This document shows positions 17,158 through 24,548 of a stretch of 35,483 nucleotides of DNA, in pieces. Positions within the stretch are counted from its first letter, which is position 1, and each line of letters begins with the position of its first letter. The notes beneath the pieces are model-generated. The model did not search any database. It saw only the letters and a program-made list of their open reading frames with translations, and had not been told where the DNA came from. Source of the DNA: Clostridiales bacterium (GTDB taxonomy: Bacteria; Bacillota_A; Clostridia; Saccharofermentanales; Saccharofermentanaceae); assembly GCA_017537905.1 (NCBI GenBank), contig JAFYJX010000025.1, forward strand, positions 1 through 35,483, read 5' to 3'. Made by a program: the position numbers and the translations under genes.

Positions 17158-17347
17158 TGACATACGAAAATGCTATTTTCTTGGTTTTCGTATGTAGGTT
17201 TGATAGCATTTGAAGCCATTTTTTCGAAAACCTACCTACGAAATAAGTGATTTCAGCGAGTTTCGTATGTAGGTCGCTTGTTTTTGGGTGCCTTTTTTGA
17301 CAAAACCTACATACGAAAATGCTGTTTTTTCAAATTTCGTATGTCGG
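17158..17347. repeat. 190-bp six-arm structured repeat, copy 2
   Basis: Left arms start at 17160, 17234 and 17309, and right arms (TTTCGTATGT) at 17186, 17261 and 17335. The offsets 0, 26, 74, 101, 149 and 175 are identical to copy 1. Outer ends are TGACATACGAAAA and TTTCGTATGTCGG. Inner arms are AACCTAC(A/C)TACGAAA and TTTCGTATGTAGGT(T). The T-rich loops of about 28 bases keep a run of six T but otherwise differ from copy 1. Confidence 0.85.
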
Positions 17348-17417
17348 GCAGTTTTGATGGAATAGGAAGTACGGGTAAAAAGAGCTGCTTTTTGCACATT
17401 TACCTGCACACAACGAA

Positions 17418-17445
17418 ACAGGCTGCCCCTCGTGGGACAGCCTGT
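17418..17445 (-). terminator. Terminator of the AraC-type regulator gene
   Basis: ACAGGCTG and CAGCCTGT form the base of a hairpin extended by a CCC/GGG segment. On the minus strand it is followed by a short T-rich stretch. It lies about 20 bases after the gene's stop. Confidence 0.7.
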
Positions 17446-17466
17446 AAAACCAAACATAATTAACAA

Positions 17467-18222
17467 TTACTTTTCGGGTTCGCCGTTCATCCAGCTCTGG
17501 TGGTAATTCCTGCGGCGGTATTCCTCAGGTGTCAGGCCTGTGGACTTCTTGAAGACCTGGATGAAGTGAGACTGGGAGGAGAAACCCAGGTAGTTTGCGA
17601 TCGTCAGTGAAGACTCGTCTAAGTGCCTTAGCATGTTGCAGGCGACGTTGATCTTCTGGTCTCTGATGTAGCGGCTTAATGTGATGCCCATCTCCTGCTT
17701 GAAGAGCTTGGAGAGGTAGCTGGAATTAAGCGAGAGGGAATCGGCGATGGATTCGACTGTGAGGTTCTCCTGGATGTGGGATCTGATGTAGTCGATCGCA
17801 ACGACGATGTGGCGTGAAACGACGCGGTTCTTGGAAAGGTCGCTCATCTTGCGGCAGTAGGAGCGGAGCATGTCGTTCTGGACGTTGTAGACTTCGTCGA
17901 CGGTGCTTGCAGCGTCGATGAGTTCGATGTAGATATCGCTTAAGTTATATGCGACGGAGATCTCGAGGCCGGCCTCGATGCAGAAACGGCTGACGAGGGC
18001 GGTGAGGATTACAGTGTGATATTTGACGTTCCTGAGCTTGTCCGGGCTTAAAACGCCGAGAGTCTGGGTGGAACCGATCGACTTAAGTGCTTCTTCGAGA
18101 CGGTGCATGTTGCCGCTGGCTACTAATTCATAGAAACTGATCTCGTGGTTGTAAGCGACCTGGCGGTTGCCGGATTCGCCTTCGTCCATCAGTCTTTTTG
18201 CCAATTCTTTTTCGATATTCAT
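17467..18222 (-). CDS. AraC-family transcriptional regulator
   Basis: A 251-residue protein with the two helix-turn-helix units of the AraC C-terminal domain. The first is in LTVESIADSLSLNSSYLSKLF. The second is in LTIANYLGFSSQSHFIQVF, with the family-typical GLTPEEYRRR close behind. The N-terminal about 140 residues (ISFYELVASGNMHRLEEAL and VSRFCIEAGLEISVAYNLSD) are not a cupin; they resemble a helical sensor region common in clostridial AraC regulators. The ligand is unknown. ATG at 18222 follows AGAGG. It is transcribed divergently from the acetyltransferase operon across 222 bases, so control of that operon or of itself is plausible but not shown. Confidence 0.92.
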   Translation of the reverse strand: MNIEKELAKRLMDEGESGNRQVAYNHEISFYELVASGNMHRLEEALKSIGSTQTLGVLSPDKLRNVKYHTVILTALVSRFCIEAGLEISVAYNLSDIYIELIDAASTVDEVYNVQNDMLRSYCRKMSDLSKNRVVSRHIVVAIDYIRSHIQENLTVESIADSLSLNSSYLSKLFKQEMGITLSRYIRDQKINVACNMLRHLDESSLTIANYLGFSSQSHFIQVFKKSTGLTPEEYRRRNYHQSWMNGEPEK

Positions 18223-18246
18223 AAGCCAAACCTCTTTTTAGACAAG

Positions 18247-18260
18247 TGAAAGCGTTTTTG
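18247..18260. promoter_or_regulatory. cre-like site near the AraC-type gene
   Basis: TGAAAGCGTTTTTG matches the first ten positions of the catabolite-responsive element consensus, but the last two bases differ. It lies 25 bases upstream of the regulator's start codon. Confidence 0.25.
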
Positions 18261-18381
18261 TTGTAATTCTTGTAAAAATTTTATATTTCTTTTCAAAAAG
18301 TGTAAAGCACGTTTGAGAAAATGGCAATCGGCAAAAATATTACAAATAAAGCGGATAGGGGGCTTTGAGCGCAAAATCTTA

Positions 18382-18410
18382 TTGAGTTATTGCGCGAAAA
18401 GTAATAAAAT
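18382..18410 (+). promoter_or_regulatory. Predicted promoter of the acetyltransferase-pepP-hydrolase operon
   Basis: TTGAGT (18382-18387) and TAAAAT (18405-18410) are separated by 17 bases, 35 bases upstream of the first start codon. Confidence 0.55.
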
Positions 18411-18444
18411 TTTTAAGATAGCAAAAGTGGAGGTATGTGCATTT

Positions 18445-19101
18445 ATGACTGATGAACTTAAAGACATTATATATGCCGATTTGTTCAGATACACCGGTAA
18501 TGCACGTCGCTACAAGAATATCTATGCATGCTATCTCGAAGAGAGAAGATCTTCTCCGGAGTTCAGCTACATAAGCGTTATGAGGCGTACCCGTTATTAT
18601 GCCGACCAGGTCAAGAAGTACGACGGCATAAGGAAGAAGATCTATCAGCTTAAGTTCGGAGTCAGCAATTACAGACTCGACAGGCTGAGCCGTAAGTATC
18701 ATTTCCAGATCCCTTATGACACGGATATCGGCAAGGGCTTCTATCTTGCCCATTTCGGCCGTGTCATCATTCACCCGAAGAGCGTTATCGGACATAACGT
18801 TAACGTATCGACAGGTGTTGTTATCGGTACCCAGTTCAGAGGTAAGAGGAAGGGTTCTCCTCATATCGGTAACTATGTGTGGATCGGTGCAAATGCAGTG
18901 ATCGTCGGTAATATCAGGATCGGCAACAACGTCCTTATCGCGCCCGGCGCATATGTAAATTTCGACGTTCCGGACGGTTCTATCGTAATCGGTAACCCCG
19001 GCCTCATAAGAAGATCACCCGGCGCTACGCTCAACTATATCAACAATACGATCCTCTTCGACGAATATAATGTTCGTTCGGACGGAGTCAAGCAGTGGTA
19101 A
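18445..19101 (+). CDS. Left-handed beta-helix acetyltransferase (serine O-acetyltransferase-like)
   Basis: A 218-residue hexapeptide-repeat acyltransferase. An N-terminal helical region leads into hexapeptide turns: IGKGFYLAHFGRVIIHPKS, VIGHNVNVSTGVVIGTQ, IGNYVWIGANAVIVGN and IRIGNNVLIAPGAYV. These end in the capping motif VIGNPGLIRRSPGA. His in the LAHFGR segment fits the catalytic position of CysE-like enzymes. The frame stays open upstream to 18313, but ATG at 18445 is preferred because TGGAGG lies at 18428-18433. Serine acetylation for cysteine synthesis and sugar O-acetylation for surface polysaccharide are both possible. There is no cysK or glycan gene nearby to decide. The stop overlaps the start of the aminopeptidase gene. 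Confidence 0.85.
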   Translation: MTDELKDIIYADLFRYTGNARRYKNIYACYLEERRSSPEFSYISVMRRTRYYADQVKKYDGIRKKIYQLKFGVSNYRLDRLSRKYHFQIPYDTDIGKGFYLAHFGRVIIHPKSVIGHNVNVSTGVVIGTQFRGKRKGSPHIGNYVWIGANAVIVGNIRIGNNVLIAPGAYVNFDVPDGSIVIGNPGLIRRSPGATLNYINNTILFDEYNVRSDGVKQW

Positions 19102-20336
19102 ATCCTTCATTTTACGTAAACAACAGAGAACGCTTTGCCGCCGCGCTGCCGGATCGCACCGCGGCTTTACTTTTCTCAGGCGAAGAAAAGCAGATGTCTC
19201 TGGATTCTGATTACAGGTTTTTCGCGGACCGCAACTTTTTCTATCTGACAGGATTAGAGCGCCCGGGCTTTGTCCTCGTGATCGAAAAGTTCGATGGCAA
19301 AGTAACATCCAGGGTCTATGCCCCCGCGCACGATTCCAAGAAGGAGCGCTGGCACGGCAAACGCATGGATTTCGCTGATATCGCTGCCATTGCAGGACTT
19401 GATGCAGAAGATGTTCTCGATCTGGAGAAGTACGAGGAGAAAGAGTACGAGCTGATCAGGAACACTGACATCAACATCTATCTTGATGCTTCGACTGTTA
19501 TGTCCAAATCCAAGGAACTTAGGAAGCAGATCGAAAAGGACGGCCGTAAGGCATCTGACCTCTCAGAGATCACCACGCCTCTGCGCATGATAAAATCGCA
19601 GCACGAGATCGATTCCATTAAGGAAGCTGCAAGGATCACCGAAGAAGCCATAGCAGAGATGAAAAAGCTCATAAAACCGGGCGTTTCCGAGTATGAGCTT
19701 TACTTGAAACTGGAATATGAGATGGCCAGAAGGAGTTCTATGAGCTTTGCTTTTGAGACAATAGTCTCATGCGGCAGGAATGCTTTCTATCTTCACCATT
19801 CGGATCCCGAGAGAGACGGTGACGGAATAGCGAAGGAAGGCTCGATAATCCAGATCGACTGCGGTGCCAGAATGAACGGGTGCTGCGCAGACATCTCGAG
19901 AGTATTCTTCGTCGGAAAACCTGAAGGTGAGAACGACAAGAGGATCCTGCTTTTGGGACTGATTCAGGAATTAAGAAAAGCGGCTTTTGGCTTTATAGCG
20001 CCCGAAAAAACTTTCGCAGGGCTTAATTCACAAATGTATGACATAACCGGCAAATGGCTTGCAGGACAAGGCCTAATACCCGATAATTTTACAGATGAGG
20101 ATGTAAAATGCTACTACTGGCACAACACATCCCATTATCTCGGAATGGACGTTCACGACGTCGGTCCGAGGGACAAGGAATTTGAGGCGGGTAATTGTCT
20201 TGCCGTAGAGCCGGGTGTTTATATCCCTGAATGGGACATCGGCTTCAGGATCGAAGATGATTGCCTTGTAACAGAAAATGGCTGTCAGCTCCTGAGCTCC
20301 GGGTGTGACAGCCCGGAGGGCATAATTGTCGGATAA
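19095..20336 (+). CDS. pepP: Xaa-Pro aminopeptidase (M24B family)
   Basis: Removes an N-terminal residue that precedes proline. The 413-residue protein has the aminopeptidase P N-terminal domain (SDYRFFADRNFFYLTGLERPG) and a C-terminal pita-bread domain. All five dinuclear-metal ligands are visible: Asp in IQIDCGARM, Asp in CCADISRVFF, His in HNTSHYLGMDVHDVG, Glu in LAVEPGVYIPEWD and Glu in FRIEDDCLV. The start is GTG at 19095 with GGAG 7 bases before it, inside the end of the acetyltransferase gene. Its own end carries GGAGGG and overlaps the hydrolase start. Such tight overlaps indicate one translationally coupled operon. Confidence 0.95.
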   Translation: MVNPSFYVNNRERFAAALPDRTAALLFSGEEKQMSLDSDYRFFADRNFFYLTGLERPGFVLVIEKFDGKVTSRVYAPAHDSKKERWHGKRMDFADIAAIAGLDAEDVLDLEKYEEKEYELIRNTDINIYLDASTVMSKSKELRKQIEKDGRKASDLSEITTPLRMIKSQHEIDSIKEAARITEEAIAEMKKLIKPGVSEYELYLKLEYEMARRSSMSFAFETIVSCGRNAFYLHHSDPERDGDGIAKEGSIIQIDCGARMNGCCADISRVFFVGKPEGENDKRILLLGLIQELRKAAFGFIAPEKTFAGLNSQMYDITGKWLAGQGLIPDNFTDEDVKCYYWHNTSHYLGMDVHDVGPRDKEFEAGNCLAVEPGVYIPEWDIGFRIEDDCLVTENGCQLLSSGCDSPEGIIVG

Positions 20337-21339
20337 CGGATCTGGTGTTACCGCTGTTCTCGTTGCGGTTCTCATAGTACTCGTATTGATCCTCGTAGGG
20401 GGAGTACTTTTTGTGCTGTTCCTGTCATTCACCGACAAAGTCTTCAAGAAGCTTTTCACGAGACCGAAGCCGCTTCCGCAGGTCGACAGATCGCCTAAGA
20501 AGATCGACAGAAGCACGATAATAGGACGCGGCAAGAACTGGTTCTATACATTCCATAACGAGTGGCTCGGCGTAAGGACAACGACCTTTGACGGATGCCG
20601 TCTCTCAGGCTATTACAGGCCTTCGTCAGACAGGACATGCCGCAACATGGTTATCCTGGTCCACGGCTACGACGAATCTCCCGCAGAGATGGCCGCATAT
20701 GCGCGGTTGATGATGCGCAAGGTCCAGTGCCACTGCATTATTACCCATATGAGAGCGCACGGCATGAGCGGCGGCAAGACCTTCACATGGGGTCTTATGG
20801 AGAGCGTCGATCTCGATAACTGGTTTACATTCACCAAGAGACGTTTGGGAAATAACTGCCGAATCTATCTGGTAGGCAGGGGAGCGGGCGCGACTGCGTG
20901 CCTTCTTGCTGCGCAGCAGAAGGGCTTTGACGAGTGCGTCTGCGGCATTATCGCCGATTCGCCGATGGCATCGCTTTCGGGCTTTCTGAGAGCCACGCTG
21001 CCCCAGAGCACAAACATCAATCCCGACTGGGTAATCGGCCAGATTAGAAGAACTGCACAGCACAAGTTCGGATTCGACATCAACCGCTGTGACTGCGCCG
21101 TACACGCGAGTTCGATCAAGGTTCCTGTCCTGATATTCCAGGGCGGAGAAGACGATATTACGCCGCCTTCAGGCTCGCGTGAGCTCTACGATAATCTGAG
21201 ATCCAGGAAGAGAATGGTCATCGTCAACAACGCCAAGCACATGGAATGTTATGAGAAATCGCAGGCGATGTATGAGCGCGAAGTCCAGAAATTCATTGAG
21301 TCTTGTGTAGTGAGACTCGTAAAGATCGGTCGCCTCTAA
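20326..21339 (+). CDS. Membrane-anchored alpha/beta-hydrolase-fold protein lacking the nucleophilic serine
   Basis: A 337-residue protein. Residues 8-34 form a membrane anchor, and the rest is an alpha/beta-hydrolase of the Bem46/CocE-like group. The oxyanion-hole strand ILVHGYDE (about 110-117), the acid in GGEDDITPP (D277) and the His in AKHMECY (H305) are present. The nucleophile elbow, normally Gly-X-Ser-X-Gly, reads GRGAG (184-188), so Gly replaces the catalytic Ser at 186. The start is TTG at 20326, with GGAGGG 5 bases upstream, overlapping pepP. The missing Ser implies a non-hydrolytic role (binding, scaffold) or loss of activity. The rest of the frame is intact and shows no sign of decay. 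Confidence 0.85.
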   Translation: MSDNGSGVTAVLVAVLIVLVLILVGGVLFVLFLSFTDKVFKKLFTRPKPLPQVDRSPKKIDRSTIIGRGKNWFYTFHNEWLGVRTTTFDGCRLSGYYRPSSDRTCRNMVILVHGYDESPAEMAAYARLMMRKVQCHCIITHMRAHGMSGGKTFTWGLMESVDLDNWFTFTKRRLGNNCRIYLVGRGAGATACLLAAQQKGFDECVCGIIADSPMASLSGFLRATLPQSTNINPDWVIGQIRRTAQHKFGFDINRCDCAVHASSIKVPVLIFQGGEDDITPPSGSRELYDNLRSRKRMVIVNNAKHMECYEKSQAMYEREVQKFIESCVVRLVKIGRL

Positions 21340-21370
21340 GACACTTTTGTTTATTTTCCTTATATGAGAA

Positions 21371-21409
21371 TCGCGAAAAAGGTGATATAACCTTCTAGTT
21401 TGTTCGCGA
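21371..21409 (+). promoter_or_regulatory. Leader hairpin touching the MATE ribosome binding site
   Basis: TCGCGAA (21371-21377) and TTCGCGA (21403-21409) are perfect complements, with an inner AAGG/CCTT pair. The right arm overlaps the first bases of the GAGGA ribosome binding site of the next gene, so folding could limit its translation. Confidence 0.4.
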
Positions 21410-21417
21410 GGATTTAT

Positions 21418-22788
21418 ATGAACGCCAAGAAATTAAGAAAACAATCCATGACTGAAGGAAGTCTCTGGAATAAGATCCTGGGATTTGCTTTCCCTCTCGC
21501 AATGACGGGGATCCTTCAACAAGCTTTCAATGCGGCTGATATTGCAGTCGTAGGTAATTTCACGGGCGAAGCAGGCGAGGCGGCCATGGCTGCGGTAGGC
21601 GCGAACACTCCCATTATCAATTTCATAATCAACGGATTTCTCGGCATCTCTCTCGGTACCAACGTTGTGATCGCAAATGCGGTCGGAAGCAAGGACGAGA
21701 AGACTGTTCAAAAGGCAGTTCATACATCATTGATCGTTGCAATAATCGGGGGTCTCATTACAGCGATCCTTGCTGAGTTTCTGGCAGAGCCCCTCTTAAG
21801 GGCGCAGAACATTTCAGATGACGCAATCAGGATGGCGATCCTTTATTTCAGGATCTATGTCGGAGGTCTTCCCGTTATCCTTCTATACAACTTCGAAGCG
21901 GCCATTTTCAGAGGCATCGGCAACACGAGGATACCTTTTATAGCGCTCGTCATATCAGGACTTGTAAATGTCGGCATGAACATCTTTTTCGTGCTGTGTC
22001 TCCACAGAACGGTCGACGGTGTTGCAGCTGCCACGGTTATCGCAAACATGCTCAGCAGCATTATCCTGCTGCTCTTTTTGAGGAAGACCAAGACATCCGC
22101 GAAGTTCGATGAGAAGAAGCTGAAGATCGACTGGCAGACACTTAAGAAGATCCTTAAGATCGGCATCCCTGCGAGCCTTCAGTCCTGCGTGTTTTCATCA
22201 GCAAACATCATCATCCAGTCAGCGATCAACAGCTTGGGAACGCTCGTTGCCGCTGCGTCTTCGGCTGCATTTAATATCGAGATATTCTCATACTATGTAC
22301 TCAACAGTTTCGGCCAGGCATGCACAACTTTCACGGGCCAGAATTACGGTGCAAAGAAGTTCGACAGATGTAAGAAATCACTTAAGCTCTGCCTCCTGGA
22401 AGGCATCGTAATAGAAGGCCTGATGGTCTCATTCCTGCTGTTCTTCGGCAGGGATCTGATCGCGATATTCAAGCCCGGCGATCCCGAACTTGTTGAGATC
22501 GGTTATATCCGTGTCATGTTCATCACGACAGCGCACCTGTTATCGCTCTTCTACGATGTTATGAGCGGATACATGAGAGGATACGGAATCTCGCTGTCTC
22601 CCGCGCTCGTTACGATGTGCTGCATCTGCGGCATCAGGATCATCTGGATATACACTGTTTTCGAGCACTTCAGATCGTTTACGAGCATCATGGCGGTATA
22701 CCCTTTGAGCCTTGGCGTAAACGCTCTTGCGATCTTCATATTGCTGCTTATAAAGCGCCCTGCGAAAAAACTGGGCGGCAAGCTCTGA
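21418..22788 (+). CDS. MATE-family cation/drug antiporter
   Basis: A 456-residue, 12-helix exporter of the multidrug and toxic compound extrusion family (NorM/DinF-like), driven by Na+ or H+. Typical features are MTEGSLWNKILGFAFPLAMTGILQQ followed by ADIAVVGNF, the NFIINGFLGISLGTNVV stretch, and in the second half SCVFSSANIIIQSAINSLG with FGQACTTFTGQNYGA. The frame extends upstream to TTG at 21400, but ATG at 21418 is preferred: GAGGA ends 5 bases before it and the family's N-terminus fits. No regulator is adjacent; a leader hairpin may affect its translation. The substrate cannot be deduced. Confidence 0.93.
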   Translation: MNAKKLRKQSMTEGSLWNKILGFAFPLAMTGILQQAFNAADIAVVGNFTGEAGEAAMAAVGANTPIINFIINGFLGISLGTNVVIANAVGSKDEKTVQKAVHTSLIVAIIGGLITAILAEFLAEPLLRAQNISDDAIRMAILYFRIYVGGLPVILLYNFEAAIFRGIGNTRIPFIALVISGLVNVGMNIFFVLCLHRTVDGVAAATVIANMLSSIILLLFLRKTKTSAKFDEKKLKIDWQTLKKILKIGIPASLQSCVFSSANIIIQSAINSLGTLVAAASSAAFNIEIFSYYVLNSFGQACTTFTGQNYGAKKFDRCKKSLKLCLLEGIVIEGLMVSFLLFFGRDLIAIFKPGDPELVEIGYIRVMFITTAHLLSLFYDVMSGYMRGYGISLSPALVTMCCICGIRIIWIYTVFEHFRSFTSIMAVYPLSLGVNALAIFILLLIKRPAKKLGGKL

Positions 22789-22807
22789 TTTTTGGTGATT
22801 TTTATCA

Positions 22808-22836
22808 TTGTAATCGGCCAATTCGTATAGTATATT
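22808..22836 (+). promoter_or_regulatory. Promoter of the riboswitch-thiT-aquaporin unit
   Basis: TTGTAA (22808-22813) and TATATT (22831-22836) are separated by exactly 17 bases. Transcription would start just before the TPP aptamer. Confidence 0.7.
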
Positions 22837-22849
22837 TTTGGCGACAAAC

Positions 22850-22934
22850 GGAAACCGGGGAGCTTTAAAAAGCTGAGAGGGATCAGACATCCGACCCGAT
22901 GAACCTGACGGATAATGCCGGCGTAGGGAACCTT
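22850..22934 (+). ncRNA. TPP (THI-box) riboswitch
   Basis: The hallmark aptamer blocks are present in order: GGGGAGC, a small variable hairpin, GCTGAGAGG, ACCCGATGAACCTGA and GGATAATGCCGGCGTAGGGA. They match the thiamin pyrophosphate-sensing THI element. CCTCC at 22952-22956, just after the aptamer, is complementary to the CGGAGG ribosome binding site at 22996-23001. This suggests translational control: TPP binding would free CCTCC to mask the site. No strong intrinsic terminator was found between aptamer and gene. Confidence 0.95.
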
Positions 22935-23008
22935 ATATATCTTCATTTTGGCCTCCTGTAATTGGTGTGATCCCCAGGGATTAACAACCGTTTGACGGAG
23001 GTGTTTTT

Positions 23009-24382
23009 ATGTCCAAACAATCTACTATGTCCTATCGTGAGAATATCTTAAGGATAGCCACGGGCGGCGTATGCCTCGCACTCGCGTTCGTGCTCTCACA
23101 GTTGAAGCTCTTTGAGATGCCTATGGGCGGAACAGTAACACCGGCATCAACATTGCCTATCATTGCTTATGGTGTTGCATTCGGACCTTTCTGGGGATTT
23201 ATCATCGCATTCATCTTCAGTCTTCTGCAGCTCATCGGCGGCTGGCTCGTTACTCCTTTCCAGGTATTCCTCGATTACACTATCGGTTATACAGCTCTGG
23301 GATTTGCCGGTTTTGCAGCTCTTAAGCCTGATTCGAGATCGAAGATCTCCGGTGCGCTTAACAGATTCAGAGCTGCATCGATCCTTAAGATCCTTGTGTT
23401 CACGATCATCGCTTACGTTGTAAGATGGCTCGGCTCTGTTGCTTCAGGTGTCATCTTCTATGCTGAATATGCAGCTGACGCAGGCTATGACAACGCTCTC
23501 GTTTACTCCATGGTCTACAACGGTTCATTCCTCCTTGTTGACCTTGCGATCCTTTCTGTAGTACTTGTAGTTCTCTACATGGTTCTTCCTTCGAACAGAG
23601 ACGATTCGACTGTTTCTTTCATCCAGAAGTTTACTGCCGAATTCATTGGTACGTTCGTACTCGTTTTCGTAGGATGCGGTACTGCAATGGCAGTAGGATG
23701 TGATACTGTAAACGGCGGCGGATATATCCTCACCGCATTTGCTTTCGGTCTCGTTATCGTTGCTATGGCATACTGCATCGGCAACGTTTCAGGCTGCCAC
23801 ATCAATCCTGCCGTATCTCTTGCGATGCTCATCTCCAAGAAGATGACAATCCAGGAATTCTGGGGCTATGTCGTATTCCAGATCCTCGGTGCTGTTTCAG
23901 GTGCAGGCCTTCTCCAGTATCTTTTCGAGCAGGCTCAAAAGATCGATATGACCGGCGTTTACGATGCGGAAAAGAAGGCTATGCTCTCATGGGGCCTCGG
24001 CGCCAACGGTCTTGCCGGCGTTAACAACAACTTTGTTGCAGGTCTCATAATCGAGCTCGTTCTCACATTCATCTTTGTTCTGACGATCCTCGGCGTTACT
24101 GACGCCAAGTTCAAGCATGGTTCATTCGGCGGCGTCGTTATCGGATTTGCTCTCGTTCTGGTACACATCTTAGGTATCAGCTTTACTGGCACATCTGTTA
24201 ACCCTGCACGTTCCATCGGACCTGCGCTCTTTGCAGGCGGCGCAGCTCTTACAAGCCTCTGGGTATTCATCACAGGACCTATGGCTGGCGCAGCTCTTGC
24301 AGCTGTTGTTTATAAGGCACTTACAAAGGCAAAGGCTGAGAAGGCCGAATCTGCTGCCTCAGAAGACAAAGCTGAAGAGTAA
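23009..24382 (+). CDS. ThiT thiamine S-component fused to an AqpZ-type aquaporin
   Basis: One uninterrupted 457-residue frame. Residues about 10-195 are a ThiT/YuaJ thiamine-binding S-component of an ECF transporter: six hydrophobic segments with LDYTIGYTALGFAG, RWLGSVASGVIFYAEYA and YSMVYNGSFL. After a short linker (LPSNRDDSTVSFIQ), residues 205-440 are a full MIP channel with both NPA boxes (N266-P267-A268 in GCHINPAVS; N398-P399-A400 in TSVNPARS). The AqpZ selectivity-filter residues all align by spacing: F246, H386, T395 and R401. The tail is a charged AKAEKAES-type sequence. CGGAGG precedes ATG. A TPP riboswitch upstream supports the thiamine half. EcfA/EcfT genes are not in the window. 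The family names are secure; the joint function is unknown. Confidence 0.93.
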   Translation: MSKQSTMSYRENILRIATGGVCLALAFVLSQLKLFEMPMGGTVTPASTLPIIAYGVAFGPFWGFIIAFIFSLLQLIGGWLVTPFQVFLDYTIGYTALGFAGFAALKPDSRSKISGALNRFRAASILKILVFTIIAYVVRWLGSVASGVIFYAEYAADAGYDNALVYSMVYNGSFLLVDLAILSVVLVVLYMVLPSNRDDSTVSFIQKFTAEFIGTFVLVFVGCGTAMAVGCDTVNGGGYILTAFAFGLVIVAMAYCIGNVSGCHINPAVSLAMLISKKMTIQEFWGYVVFQILGAVSGAGLLQYLFEQAQKIDMTGVYDAEKKAMLSWGLGANGLAGVNNNFVAGLIIELVLTFIFVLTILGVTDAKFKHGSFGGVVIGFALVLVHILGISFTGTSVNPARSIGPALFAGGAALTSLWVFITGPMAGAALAAVVYKALTKAKAEKAESAASEDKAEE

Positions 24383-24395
24383 TACTAGTTTTTAA

Positions 24396-24413
24396 AGGTA
24401 TCGAAAGATACCT
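24396..24413 (+). terminator. Small hairpin after the thiT-aquaporin gene
   Basis: AGGTATC and GATACCT enclose a GAAA tetraloop. No T run follows, so it probably stabilises the 3' end or assists the larger hairpin just downstream. Confidence 0.45.
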
Positions 24414-24427
24414 CTGTTCACACCGAT

Positions 24428-24469
24428 TTACCGGCCGTATCTCCCGAAGGATCCGGCCGGTAAGTTTTT
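24428..24469 (+). terminator. Rho-independent terminator of the thiT-aquaporin gene
   Basis: TTACCGGCCG and CGGCCGGTAA form a perfect 10-bp stem, followed by GTTTTTG. Confidence 0.9.
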
Positions 24470-24484
24470 GTCTCAAAAAATTGT

Positions 24485-24490
24485 TATAAT
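24485..24490 (+). promoter_or_regulatory. -10 element for the YD-repeat-like lipoprotein
   Basis: A consensus TATAAT lies 59 bases upstream of the start codon, just after the preceding terminator. No clear -35 box is seen. Confidence 0.45.
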
Positions 24491-24548
24491 TGGTTTGTGC
24501 AGTTGGGGACTATTTATGCGTTTGAGCACATTTTGAGGGGGTGTGAAA

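Larger units (their letters stand above)
17129..17466. other. 338-bp convergent intergenic region
   Basis: Contains copy 2 of the 190-bp structured repeat (17158-17347), then about 70 bases without visible structure, then a terminator (17418-17445) for the AraC-type gene. No separate terminator for the upstream permease gene is seen, so the structured repeat may also stop its transcription. No supported small gene. Confidence 0.7.

Noticed and set aside
21364..21390. Eight-codon leader peptide before the MATE gene
   Set aside because: Start and stop are present but there is no ribosome binding site and no repeated codon signature, so it is not listed as a gene.
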